Positions 33,813-45,209 of a DNA stretch of 64,000 bases are shown one piece after another. The DNA lies in NCBI GenBank assembly GCA_037176885.1, contig JAWWNJ010000007.1:1488001-1552000 (forward strand). Reading direction: 5' to 3'. Each line of letters opens with the position of its first letter. Position 1 is the first letter of the stretch. The DNA comes from Favolaschia claudopus. Taxonomy: Eukaryota > Basidiomycota > Agaricomycetes > Agaricales > Mycenaceae. Below the pieces are notes generated by a model. That model had not been told where the DNA came from. It did no database searches and saw only the letters and a list, made by a program, of their open reading frames with translations. Position numbers and translations under genes: made by a program.

Positions 33813-34503
33813 GGATAATTCTATTTGGCAACCCGGTTGCCAGCTAGTTTGGGGTTGCCGAATAGAATTTTGCTATTTGGCAACCCCTCCTGCCGACGGC
33901 ATCCCGGCCGGAGCCAGAGTTGGAGCTCGTCGATAGCCCAATTCAAGTATGAGAAGTTGGATGGCCTACACTTCGAATATTCATTTCAACTATAGGAAGC
34001 TAATGGGCTAACGAGCAAGCTCTTTTACTGTATCTGAAATTTGAATGACTTTGGATTAAACCCGCAATCATTGTGCACCGTTCCGAGCTGAGAAATGAGG
34101 CAAAGCTAACGATTTGGATGCGCTGGGCTCAATAAACACTGGATAGCACTCATGTATAAGAAGATACAAGTACAAGACCCTTGAAAATAATGGACAATGG
34201 TTGTAGTAGGGAAAGGTAGGGAAATTTTAGTCTCTGCCGGCCGGCCGGCAATGAGGAATTGTTGTTGCAACTTGAGGCTGGCTATGGTGTCAAGGAGTCA
34301 AATAATATAATTCAAGCTCTACCTCCACTACTATGTTACAATAGTCTATGTGGTAGGATTCACCTCAGTGCACACTGCAGACCTGATAAATTTTGCAGAC
34401 CCTCGGCAGCACGGCCCATTTGATGCCATCTTTGTTCTATTTGGCAACCCCCCAGAAAAAGTAGGGGTTGCCAAACAAACCGGGTTGCCAATTAGAATTA
34501 TCC
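33813..34503. mobile_element. MITE, 691 bp, 9-bp target-site duplication (Mutator-like)
   Basis: Flanked by cccgaatcg at 33804-33812 and 34504-34512. Terminal inverted repeats begin ggataattctatttggcaac; the right end is its near-complement. The ends contain further inverted copies of ggttgccaaat, so each end can fold on itself. No transposase frame. A 9-bp duplication is typical of Mutator-like elements. Confidence 0.88.
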
Positions 34504-36445
34504 CCCGAATCGTTTTCATGTTTCAACAACTGAATAGTCGTCAGCCGAGTTCACATGCTTTTGGATGGCGTCAGTATGTAAGGATGAGTACATGTACACA
34601 CGCGCGACGGTACCTCCTGCTTGCAGCTCCGATGCAGAGAGACCGCTTTATTTTCAGCTTTGTGAGTCCAGACGAGCGAGCTGCTGCAACTGCAGCTTGT
34701 TACCCGAGAGATTATGCATATAAATAAGTGGTTTGCTTGAACTGGTTGTGAACTATATTAATAACAACTTCAATGCCGCTTCAAGGCGCGGTGATCTGCG
34801 GGATCGCGTACCGAGATTTCAGAGAGGCCCTGGATTTTCATGATTCCGGAACCAGCGGAAGGGAGGAAGACCATGGCCGACAGAATCCAGGACGCCCGAA
34901 AGATCTTAAGAGAGCGCGTCTTTCTTTGAAGAAAAAAAAAGAAGAAAAAGATCGTCTAAACTGAGTGAAACACTGCGGTTGCGCAACTTGCGCTCAGCTT
35001 TTCGGCACCCGGGGTCCCTGACCTGCAGAGTTGAGAATCGGAACAAGAACGGAGAGACCAAGGGTAGCTTAGACTACGTCTGACAGGGGTGGGAAAAGGC
35101 AACGTGATTCAAACGTGATCGCGGTTCATTTTCCCTTTCTTCTCACGGCTCACGGGTTTCGGCGTTTCACGGAACTTCCTGTTACTGTACTGTGAGACGC
35201 ACTTCGAGTTTCGCGTTTTGTGACTGCGCCGATTCGGATATACTTACTCAAGGCGCTCTCGAGTGAAATCGCCGTCGGCGCTCACCGCTGATACACCTGA
35301 CGACTCGAAACAACGTACTATGTACTACGCTCAAGGGGAAAAAATACGCAAGTCATTCGGTCCATCTGCGGCGATATGGCATTGCGAGCACTTTGAAGTT
35401 TGCGAGCCCATCGTGGTATCTCTGTTGCGCCGTTACTGCCCCGCCTGTCATCTGTCTATCCTGCCTTGCTAGCTCGCACAATTCCCTCAGGATCAAACGA
35501 CTAATAACCTCAAGCTCCGAGTCTCTCAAGAGTCTCTAGCTACTGTAGCTGTGGAGTACTCAGTATCAGTGGGCGGATGGCTCTGGATGACGCTTTCAGT
35601 TGCGACCTTATTTCAAACTAGCCATACCCATGGCCGACTCTAGCAATCCTACAAGTCTACCACAGCTGCTTAGCCCACTAGTTCGTCAACCGGAACTACT
35701 CCACCTCTTTTAGCATATGACACCCCTAGATTCACCCGATCCGGTGCGCTATTCTCAAGTTGAGCCATTTACTATTTCCTATTCCCTTTCACGCTGAGTA
35801 CTGGTGAGTGGACATTATGGTTATCAACAGAAGGTGCGTGCACCACAAGTGCCCAGAGGCGCACGACAGCTCTATTGCGCGGCTAAAATTCTGGGATTGC
35901 GGGCCGAACCGCTCATGGAAGTAGATGTCAATGCCGAACGCAGAAATCGCTCCAACTCGCGGCCATGGATGAACGATGGCGGTTTCCGCACCAGCAGTCC
36001 GTCGACCAAATCCTACTCAACTAGCTATAATAACGATTTGGTTGACGATAGAATGGTGGCCGCCTGCAAATCGACTCTCGACTTCGAAAGATTCTACAAA
36101 TGCATCCGGAATGTCCCTTCTCAACAATTTCGATACAATTACTGAAAATTGGTCCAACCAACTGCGACTTGACGGGCACCTCCACTTGAACTGCGAGTCT
36201 ATGCCATCCGCCACATCGGGCATGCATTCTTCCCGATACATGAACTTTTCGAACCGAGCGATGGCAAAAAAGCCTTGCGCTTCCTTCCTCGGCTTCTTCT
36301 GGTCTTCTCTGTCTTGCCCTAGTCCAATTTGTTGGCAGCAGCTTCTTGATTTATTTGATTGCAATTAACTCATCGACGCCTATAAATTCAATTGCGCTTT
36401 CTGAATTCTTGCACCTCAATTCTCATCCACTCAAGCTTTTCTGCG
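34504..36445. other. Gene-poor stretch
   Basis: No convincing gene. The longest frames (113 codons at 35804-36145, 130 at 35976-36368, 115 at 36017-36364 on the minus strand) overlap one another and show no domain. The right end holds the next gene's TATA box (TATAAAT, 36381-36387). Confidence 0.5.
36381..36387 (+). promoter_or_regulatory. TATA box of the secreted Cys-rich gene 1
   Basis: TATAAAT 59 bp above the ATG at 36446. Confidence 0.5.
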
Positions 36446-37448
36446 ATGCACTTTAACATCCTCTTCTCTGCTCTCTATCTCTTTACTGTCGGCGTCTCTG
36501 CCGCAGCCCCGAGCGCTGGCTCGAAGGCCTCGCAAAGTGTCGGTAGCTTGAACGCAGGCAATAACTATGGCGCGCCGATTCCACCTTGGCAACCCGGTGC
36601 CCAGCCTGGGTGGTACTACGGAAACCCCCAGAAAGCTCCCTCGGGCCTCATCTGTCTCGTCGATAATGTAAGGGGCTTTTTTCGTGTGTACGACGTCCCC
36701 AATAACCTTCTTCTTTGTCGAGCAGCTTCTTTGCGGTCTTCTCAACCTGCTCGGCATTCATCTCTGCCCTCCTCCGCCGCCCTCGCCTCCCTCGCCTCCC
36801 TCGCCACCCAAATCCACGACCACCAAATATACGACCACGAGCTCACACACGACCAGCTCTTCTTCTTCTCCGTATGGCCCTCCCACAACGACCACGAGCT
36901 CGCCCACAACTAGTCCTTCTTCTCCTCCGTATGGCCCTCCCCCACCCCCGCCCCCGCCTCCTGGCTACACGTATACCTATGACAACTTTACATGCGCAAC
37001 AGAAGTGTGGCCGATCAGCTACTATATCTCTTTCGGCAAAGTCGAGACTATGGAGGGTAACTCTCTATTTCTCTTACAAAAACACACATGCTCAGATCAA
37101 TGGTAGAGTGCGCCATCATGTGCAGCACCATCGATGAATGTTTGTTCGCGAACTGTGCGTCCTCCTTTCGCGGTCTTTACATTCATTTGACGTTTTTGCT
37201 CAAAGCCTACCACGACAACAACGCCGGTGCAGGAAAGGTATGATGCTCTCTCTCGGCGTTATCAATGTAAAAATCTCACACGACCCTGAAAGGATTTCAC
37301 GGAGCTCCTCACATGCTCGCTGTTCAAGATTGTCACGGACAAGAAGAACGCGACCAATTGTGGCGGCCAGCAGCAACAGAATAAACCTGTCGGGACGACT
37401 TTTATTACCGATAGCTACGGGCTGAAGCGCACTATAAACCGCAAGTAG
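36446..37448 (+). CDS. Secreted Cys-rich protein 1 with proline-rich linker (fruit-body-specific-protein-like, PAN/apple-type)
   Basis: Five exons: 36446-36667, 36726-37056, 37107-37154, 37206-37237 and 37293-37448; 262 aa. Signal peptide (FNILFSALYLFTVGVSAAA), then a module with YGAPIPPWQPG and GWYYGN, a short Cys/Leu segment, a linker of P/S/T with PYGPP repeats, and a C-terminal module with ECAIMC, ANSYHD, LLTCSLF and NCGGQ. The C-terminal pattern resembles the PAN/apple-like domain of basidiomycete fruit-body-specific proteins (tentative). The acceptor at 37106 (ggtag) rather than the nearer cag was chosen because it restores the frame and aligns ECAIMC with DCQAMC of the paralogue at 39075. 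Probably extracellular or cell wall; function unknown. Confidence 0.75.
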
Positions 37449-39074
37449 CTGGTTCCTCTCCTTCCAGAACTTTCTTCGCTTTGACATTGCACATACATAC
37501 ATGCGATACGATTCGTTTTTACATCGACCTTTCTCCCTCCATACTCGTTCTTCGCTGTCTCATCGAAACTCGGACTTGTATACGTACTTCTCTTTGAAAG
37601 CAAACTCCGAATAGGCTGCGTTACCTGACTACATATTCATTCAATAACTTTTCGGAAGTTGTTGGAGTTGGCACGGAGCAAGTCGATATGTAATGGTTGA
37701 ATTCTTTTCCGTTCTGGATTAACCAACAGCCATTAAATAAACTGAAACCGTCTTCCGCCTAAGGACACGGGTAGAAAGCCTTCATGGAATGGAGTCGACT
37801 GAGAAGACTAATGTTCCTATGATAGACAGGGAAAATGTAGGGGAACAGCACATTGGTTGATACACAATCCGGTACCCCAATTATTCAATCAAACGAGGAA
37901 CAACCTCAAACGTGTTCATATACCGTCTGTGGTTCTCGACTCTGCATTCTCGCTGCCTTGAGCAAAATTTGGGGCATGGTTGAATTTACGTAATCTCATG
38001 TTCAACTTCTGTCCTCGCCTTGTGCTCACCTATTTGATGGCTCAATACCATAGGCCGCAATAAATAACGACATTCCCCTGGATGCTTGCCGTGGCAAGCC
38101 ACCAAATTCAAGACATAGTCCAAAAATCTAGCGCGTTAATCGCATCTCGGCTCAGATGTGTTCTGCCCTGGGCCATTGTTCAGTCGAGACATTTTGCATT
38201 CCTCACGTCGGGAGAATGTCTGAGCAGACACCTTCAGGTATGTTACTGGCTTCGAACAGAAGCCTGAGGAAATCATCTTCCTACATCCTAATCTGTGGAA
38301 ATTCTAGTAACTTATAGATAAATCAAAATTTCTAGCCGCGCTACTAGCCTACTAGTAAGAGTCGGATTGAACTTGAACCCAGTTGCTCGCGTCCCCGTTC
38401 CGGAAGAGACGTTCTGACCCGTGGCGCACGGATGATATGAAAATATACACGCCGTCCGCAACAAACTGCTTTGTGACGTATGTTTTATTTTCTGTCGCTC
38501 GATCACGTCAACGTCATGCTCAACTTGTTCTCGACCACATTGCATTATTTGGTCTCGACCTCTTCATGTCCTCCCCTTACGCTTCGTTTCTTCGCAAGGG
38601 TTCTAAGACTCTCACATCTGGATTATAGTTGCGCCGCCGAAGGTTTCCAAATCGCTCGCCGTTGGGAACACTTCATTTTTGCGCCGACGAGGTTCTTGAT
38701 TACCACCGCGCTGACGCCGTTGTCAATCTGAAGTGGCTTCCAATGTACCTGGTTTGTCCCTTGATATTCTCGACAATACTCGGCTCAGAGCATGCCGAAC
38801 GGCTTGTGGCGGCCTGGCTCTGACTTTTCCACCACAAACACATAAAACATCAAAATCCTTCAACATTTTCTGCGTTGTACGGCTGCCAGTGCTGTTAATG
38901 ACTGCGTTTCATCTCCGGTGTCGAGCAGATCTCAGTCCGATGTAATATTTTGATAGGGACCCTCACTGGCACCGACATTTTCGTCCTATAAAATGATGTT
39001 GAACAGAAACCACTAAACCATTGTGCGCTCCACTCAGAGACTCGCAAACACCTTTCTTCCTCTCACAAGTCAAA
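37449..39074. other. Intergenic region between the two Cys-rich paralogues
   Basis: No gene recognised; only short overlapping frames. TATAAAA at 38987-38993 serves the next gene. Confidence 0.5.
38987..38993 (+). promoter_or_regulatory. TATA box of the secreted Cys-rich gene 2
   Basis: TATAAAA 82 bp above the ATG at 39075. Confidence 0.5.
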
Positions 39075-39894
39075 ATGCGCTTCAGCACCATTTTCACGGC
39101 CTTCACCGCCCTCGTTAGCGGGGCATCGGCAGCTAATTTCTCCACCGAGACGGTCGTTTCGGCCGCAGGTCTCACAGCGCAGAACTTTTATGGCGCGCCG
39201 ATCCCGCCGTGGAAAGTCGGTCACTATCCCGGATGGTACTATGGCCACGGCACTCCGCCCGTCGGTCTCCCTTGCCTTTTAGGAGGGGTAGGTTCCCCCT
39301 ACTAATACTCGAGCTCGCAACTTACATAGGAACAAATAATAGTTGATCTGCGAGCTTTTGAAGCTTTTGCATTTGGGCTTGTATTGCCCAAGCCCTCCCC
39401 CGCACCACCCTTCTCCCCCAGGCTACTCGCAAACCTTTCAGAATTTGACCTGCGCGGCACAAGACGATAGTTACCAAACTTATGGTCTCGTCGACACTGT
39501 CGCCGGTAATTCCTACGAGAATTCTGCTCATACTGTCAAATTGATCGAATTGGAACAGATTGCCAGGCTATGTGCGACACGGTTTCTGGATGCACCTTCT
39601 TCAACAGTACGTGTACAAATTTATTTTGATAGTCGCGGCACTCATTTTTTTTGGAATTACAGGCTACCACGATGTCAATGGCAAAGTATGCCTCTTAATT
39701 CACGAATTTTAGCTAAATCTGAACGCCATTTTCTTTTCTGTCAGGACGGAAGCCCGCTGCTCACCTGCGCGCTGTTTTCGAAATGTCTTCCCGCCTCCTC
39801 GGCGGACAACTGCGGAGGCCAGAGTCAACCCGACGGCAGCATTGACTTCATCACCAACTCTGATGGATTTTGCAAGAAGAAAGCTACTGCCTGA
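39075..39894 (+). CDS. Secreted Cys-rich protein 2 (paralogue of 36446-37448)
   Basis: Five exons: 39075-39287, 39343-39505, 39559-39606, 39663-39685 and 39745-39894; 198 aa. Signal peptide (FSTIFTAFTALVSGASA), then YGAPIPPWKVG and GWYYGH, a segment CELLKLLHLGLYC, a short PSPPPHHPSPPG linker, and the C-terminal module DCQAMCDTVSGCTFFN / SYHDVNG / LLTCALFSKC / NCGGQ. Intron positions match those of protein 1, and exon 3 is 48 bp in both, so the two arose by duplication; the difference in length is mostly the linker. Same tentative PAN/apple-like assignment. Confidence 0.8.
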
Positions 39895-40484
39895 ACTCAG
39901 TTGGATTTATTCCAACATGATGTTGAAACTTATTCAGATTGCCTCACAAAAGCTGTAGTGCGGACTCTTCCAGGGATTTTCAATGTTATTTTGGTGTTAA
40001 TATGCTGCCTTTACGATGCCTCAAGTGATAAGATTCGTTGTATGAAACCGCAGGGGACTCCTGCGGCGTGAGGACTGAGCCAAGTTTGAACATGGTCGGC
40101 TGAACGGGATGAGGCTTAATTTTGCTGTTTTCGTTGATTCCATTTGGAACCTCCAGATTATAGGCTCACTTGCACAAATGAAATTGAAGCAGCTCAATTC
40201 TGAGGCAAATGAAGCTTCCCATCGCAATTCCAACCAGAATTCAACTTGTGAACCGGCGTTCGCCGATCCCGGCTTGATGCGAACATCGGCTCCCCGGATC
40301 CGACTCCCACAAATCATTGTTGGTTTCATGTTTCTACCACAACATCCACCTCGTCGCTCAATCGTCGCTCCCTCAAATCCCTCACTTCCCATTCCTTTCG
40401 GAACCTGGTTGGAAACTGCGCAAGAAATGCAGACTTCAAGCATGGAATTCTTACTTATCACTGGCAGGACAAAGTTCCGATTCT
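39895..40484. other. Convergent intergenic region
   Basis: No gene recognised. The frame at 40109-40567 runs antisense into the next gene's 3' end. Confidence 0.5.
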
Positions 40485-41554
40485 CTACAACTTATTCTTC
40501 AATAGCCTTTTCTCTGCCTGTCGCTGCTGCAATTCCTCCAATTTCTTCCAAAGTATCTCCTCGTTAACAAATCCAATCAATAGCACCTCATCACCTTTAC
40601 CCTCTCTCATCAATCCCCGAAAGAATACATTCGATGCCTCATCCCGATGCCAATATCTTTTGTCGTCCACGTCCTTCTTGAAGCCGTCCGCCTCCTGATT
40701 GTCCCAGTCCAGCGACCCGCGAAACACGAAACTCTCTTCATCCCAAATTGCCTTCGGTGATATCAACAGCTGCGCACGATACCGCTTGTCGATTGCCCGC
40801 GCAATCGAGTAGTATTCACTGGATGGACGTGGGGGCCCGTCATTGTCCATGGAGCGTTTCGCGGAAGGGGAAGGGTATGATCTCGCAAGAGCGCGCTCGG
40901 ACTGTACCAAGCTGCTCAACACCGCAGCTAGAGTCGTGACCCACATTCCTTCCGGGTGCATCGGTACAACATTCAGGAAGAGTTGAGCAAAGAGCTCGGC
41001 GAGGATGCCTGTTCGATGGACGCTGGGTATTGCGACGGTGAGGCCGGTGTGCAGCACTGGGTTCCGTACGCCGGGGACGTCGTCCAGGAATAATGTCGAC
41101 GTGAATGCCACCGCGCAATGTTCGCCATGTGAGGTGTTGTCCTTCCTTCGATTCTTCGTCTCCTCCTCAAAATTCATTGAATCTGCTTCAGCGTACGCCA
41201 CGATGATGATTTTATCGTCCAACGCGTCTGGACGAGAACTGAGACATTGATAGTCCGGTACGGGGTTGAAACATGTTCGGGCTACGGATAACAACTCCTT
41301 CCTCAATTCCTGTTGTTCGGGAAGCGAGAGGGTGAGTCCGGGTCGGTTGTAGCAGCGAAAGAACATGGCGGTGGGTGTACAAGGTCGAGGACCATAAATT
41401 GTGGGCGCTCCGGTCAACAGATAAATCAACAGACCCAAGGTGGTAATACGCCGACCCCGAGATGGACCGAGGTAAGCTTCAATGGCACTGGTACAACTTC
41501 AAATCAAATGCGTCGATCCTCTTACAGTTTGACCGAAAATTGAAACGCCCTCAT
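40485..41554 (-). CDS. Hypothetical protein, possibly GNAT-like
   Basis: One long exon (40485-41487) with, tentatively, a short first exon (41526-41554), 343 aa. The 38-bp intron between them is short for a fungus, so the start is uncertain; without it the frame remains open upstream but lacks a convincing ATG. Residues such as TGLTVAIPSVHRTGILAELFAQLFL recall the CoA-binding loop and following helix of N-acetyltransferases, but I cannot confirm it. The hydrophobic LGLLIYLLTG near the start could be a membrane-associated segment. The C-terminus is charged, rich in Glu, Gln and Lys. Convergent with the Cys-rich gene. Confidence 0.6.
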
Positions 41555-42382
41555 AGATAATCTTGATGCACTTCAACAGGAAGCTGAGTAAAGAAAGACA
41601 CCTCAGGCACATCTGTTGTTTTCTCTCTTTAAACCTGTTACAGTCGTTAGGAAAACTTTCCTGCGCTTCGGAATCAAGCCCTGAGTCGCATTCTTACTCG
41701 TACCTTCAGAGATCAGCTTGACGTGCTGCCCTGACACGGATGCGTCGCAAAAGTGAAGACAAACCGATTGAGGCGGAGAGTAGGATTCTCGATCTTTCCG
41801 GACGGAATTTGCCAGAATTGAAACAGTTGTTTGCTCACAGAATTGGACTCAGGCATCACTACAATTCAAACAAAATCCTGCAATGTTTCGCCTCATCGAC
41901 TCGCTATAGCGTCAAAAGATTCTTCCCCTGGAGGCTTTTCGCTATACGGTGCGGTTCTTAGAAAGTTGTTCAACTCATCATTCACGCTTACTTTTCCCGT
42001 ACTCATCGGACGACTGAACTTGGAGGGAGCTATTCTCCGCTTCATCTAGGCATTATCCTGGATCTAGCATCGATGGGGACAGCTACCGCGTAATCCCAAG
42101 ACGCATATGCATAGCAGCAGTCGCCGTTGAGCGCAAGTTGAGCGCTGAGCGCTCAGCAATGGTCAGCGAAATGTGAGTTGATTTACTGGTTACGGAAGAG
42201 TTGTCGTTTCGTTTAGTGGATTGTTTCGCAGAAGCTATAGCTGTGATTGTGAGCTCCGCGAAGGCGACTCACTGTGAATGTCCAATGTCTAAGATTCTCT
42301 ATTGCCTAACATTACAAAATTGCGCATTATTACAGAATCCGGTCGAGAAAGTATAGTAGTGTAGTGTCGTGTGTTTTCATGT
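41555..42382. other. Intergenic region, no gene
   Basis: No gene seen. A near-palindrome ttgagcgctgagcgctcagcaa lies near 42140. Confidence 0.5.
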
Positions 42383-43145
42383 TCACAATCTCGGCGACTG
42401 AGCGTTGAGATGCGGCTGAGCCTTGGGCTGCGACTGAGCATTGGGTTTCGCAGGAGCGTATTTCGCCTACGGTCGACGAGCCGTCAGTGTAGGAAAGATC
42501 GCAGAAAGAACAATACCCACCATCTCACACTCCTTCTCCTCAAACCCGCATTTGACATAGAATGCTGTCGACAGTCGAGTCGCGTCAACGAACCGATACC
42601 ACAACCAGAAGACCGAACGCGACTTACGAACGTTATCTCTACTGCAATTCAATATCGTCTTGTAACAACCGATATTCTCGCTTATATGGGTCAAAGCCTG
42701 GATGATACGTATTCCCAGCTTCTTGCCCTGCTGCTGCTTATCCACCGCAATGTCCTCGATGTGGCCTACGCTGCCGAGCCCGCGAAGGAACTTGCGCTCA
42801 ATGAAGACGGTCCCGGCGCCAACGATGCGGTCCGAGTGTTTGTCAACGATGACGAGTGAATAGTAGGTTTGTGGAGCGGCACGCATAGCGTTGAATTGAG
42901 CGGTCCATGCGGCCTCGCCGAGGTCGGTTGCGACGGTGAGGACGGAGAGAACCGTAAGGTGGCCTCTGGCGTGGTCTGTTGAAGCTAACGGGCGAATCTA
43001 CGCGACAGATTAGCACGCGAAGACACCAGCTTGGAGCGCGACAAGCACGTACGTGGACATCGGGGTGAAGCTGGGATTTGAGGTCTTGGGAGATGAGGCT
43101 GGCGGGGAAGAGGAGGTCGAGTTCGCTGTCTGGGGTGAAGGGCAT
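42383..43145 (-). CDS. GNA1: Glucosamine 6-phosphate N-acetyltransferase
   Basis: Transfers acetyl from acetyl-CoA to glucosamine 6-phosphate in the UDP-GlcNAc pathway, which feeds chitin and protein glycosylation; cytosolic. Four exons: 43053-43145, 42628-42997, 42521-42564 and 42383-42466; 196 aa. The GNAT core is unmistakable: VGAGTVFIERKFLR, GHIEDIAVDK, the pyrophosphate loop QQQGKKLG (residues 119-126), CYKTILNCSRDN, and VPFYVKCGFEEKE with the conserved Tyr. The last exon adds a 27-residue Gln/Pro/Ala tail (AKYAPAKPNAQSQPK onward) beyond the usual end of the domain. The start is the ATG at 43145, giving an N-terminus (MPFTPDSELDLLFP) of typical length. Confidence 0.93.
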
Positions 43146-44097
43146 TATGGTGGGAGTGAAAAGGAAAGGTATAATTGGGCTCACGGCTTTTTGGCGGCCA
43201 CTGCCAACTGGCGGCGTCACTGTTGGCGGGTACAGCCACCAACGTGTGATCGGGTTACAGGGAAATTGGCACAGCCGCACTAGTTCAACTCCCAGTTGAA
43301 CTTTCAAATATCCGCTGCGTAGGTCAATAACCTGGGCTGCGACTCGGCCGCGAAGATTTAATACAGTTTTAGTACTAGGTCAAAATTGAAGAACAAGATT
43401 TCTTGTTTACGAGAGCGCAACGGTTGCAACCATTTTCGAGCGCCGGCACGACCGCGCGGGAAACTTTTATTTGGTACGGTACGACTTCCAGATGGGCGAG
43501 GTTAAACGTAACGGGTCTTGAATCATTAACTGAGTTGATGGTTTAACTAGGTCGTTAAACCGTCTATATAGTGGATAATACGGGACAAATAATATGTATA
43601 TACTCTCTTTTCAACTGCGTTAAACATTTGGATTAAACCAAGGTTTAACCAGCCCGTTAAACCGTGCGTGAATGAGTTAAACCACTTGTTAAATAGACCC
43701 GGCAAAAGAAATATCTAGTCCGATCCGTACCGTGTCGTTAATGGTCTGAGACCGGGGAGGTTTAACCTCAGCCATCTGCGTTACTTCCGGTACGTGGCGT
43801 GAACTGGCGTGAATTTCTTCAGGCATTCGAGCAGCATATCAGACAAATATCAGACATGGAATGAGGGAAATTTGTTGCCGCATCATGATCAGCAATTGGT
43901 GCAATAAATCGCTCAATTTCGGCTCAAACAATGATACGGACGCGAAATACGGATAGTTGCGGCATTTGTGGCCGTTTCGGCGGATGCCTATACATTCTGT
44001 GTGGTTGGCCTCCTATGTAAGCATTTATGAAGAAAACCTGAATATCTTGACACGCCCAGAATTTTTCTTCTTGTAGGCATACAATTGTTTGGATCGT
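43146..44097. other. Intergenic region with an inverted-repeat element
   Basis: No gene recognised. Contains the likely element at 43486-43785. The right end is the 3' flank of the SDR gene. Confidence 0.5.
43486..43785. mobile_element. Probable TIR element, about 300 bp
   Basis: The left arm (cagatgggcgaggttaaac at 43489-43507, extending to cattaac) matches the complement of the right arm (gttaatggtctgagacc...gaggtttaacctcagccatctg, up to 43778) over about 45 bp. The inside repeats ggtttaac and gttaaacc several times. The exact ends and a target-site duplication are not clear; ggtacg flanks both sides. Confidence 0.6.
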
Positions 44098-45209
44098 TCA
44101 AACATCTACGTCCAAACCGACAGATACATCCCTCCAATCGTCAATTACCTTCAACACGTTCTTACACTTTTCACTGATCCCCGCAACGCCAACTTCACCC
44201 AGAACCAGATACAACGGCCAAGGTCTTCCCGCCGCTTTACCCTCCCCTCTCACGACGTCCGTCAACACCTCCATCGCCTTCACAGGATCGCCTCTGATCA
44301 TCCCATTGAGAGTCTCATACCAAACCATCGCCTTTTCCCGCATCTCGTCATAATCGGAAATCATATTTCCCGTGTAAAAGCTCGCATTGCTTAGGCTGTT
44401 CGTACGAAAGCCCGCTGGCTCAACGATCAGCATGCGGATTGAAAACGGCGCTAGTTCGGTGGCCATCGTTTCGCTAAGGACGCGTAGCGCGGCCTTCGAG
44501 GAACCGTACAGACCTGCAAGCAGTAGTTAATTTCGAGCTGTTTTCATGGGAGAAAAGACATGCCAGTAGCAGGATTCTCCGACCGCCAGCTTGTTCTGCT
44601 ACCGATCATGACAATTGTGCCCGATTTTCGAATTCGCATGTAAGGGAGTACCGCATTAGTGACGTCCAGGGTGCCGAATACGTTTGTCTACGATATGGTG
44701 TTCATGTATAGCGATAAGCGAAGAAAAGTTGACCAACGTCATATTGGAGTCTCAACTGCGAAGAGCTGCGCGATGAAGAAGATGGGATAGTCTCAGTCAG
44801 ATCAGCATGTTGAACTAGAAATGAGCAATACCCAGTTTCTTCCAGGAGTCCTTTAGCACCATATCCAGCATTATTGACAAGAACGTCGATACGCCCCCAG
44901 AATTCAGCTGCTTTGGCAATGATAGGCCGAATCACTGCTTCCCCCGAGACGATGTCAAGTTCAAGAAGCCGGATGTTTTGGCTATTCTCTGCATCTTCCT
45001 GTAGATGTTTTATTTTTGTAACATCTCGAGCAGTGGCGATGACAAGATCGCCACGAGCCAAAACAGATTTCACTAGGCAGAGACCAAAACCGGAAGATGT
45101 TCCTAGAGTGCATCATGCCAGGATAAATGTCGGGCAAAGCTAGGGATCGGTGCCGCGAACCTGTGATGAGCCAGACCTTCTGCGAGGATTCAGATTCGCC
45201 AGAATGCAT
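44098..45209 (-). CDS. Short-chain dehydrogenase/reductase
   Basis: Classical NAD(P)-dependent oxidoreductase; substrate unknown.  Five exons: 45161-45209, 44832-45102, 44738-44765 (28 bp), 44564-44687 and 44098-44513; 295 aa. Cofactor motif TGTSSGFG (residues 16-23), NNAG (93-96), and catalytic Ser146, Tyr160 and Lys164 (YGSSKAA). The intron 44514-44563 uses a GC-AG donor (gcatgt), forced by the frame and the expected GLYGSSK. After the active site, EPAGFRTN matches the PG-type motif of the family. The start ATG at 45209 lies 16 codons before the cofactor motif, as is common. Resembles fungal retinol-dehydrogenase-type SDRs. Confidence 0.88.

Noticed and set aside
40109..40567. 152-codon plus-strand frame
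   Set aside because: It runs antisense into the well-supported minus-strand gene at 40485-41554.
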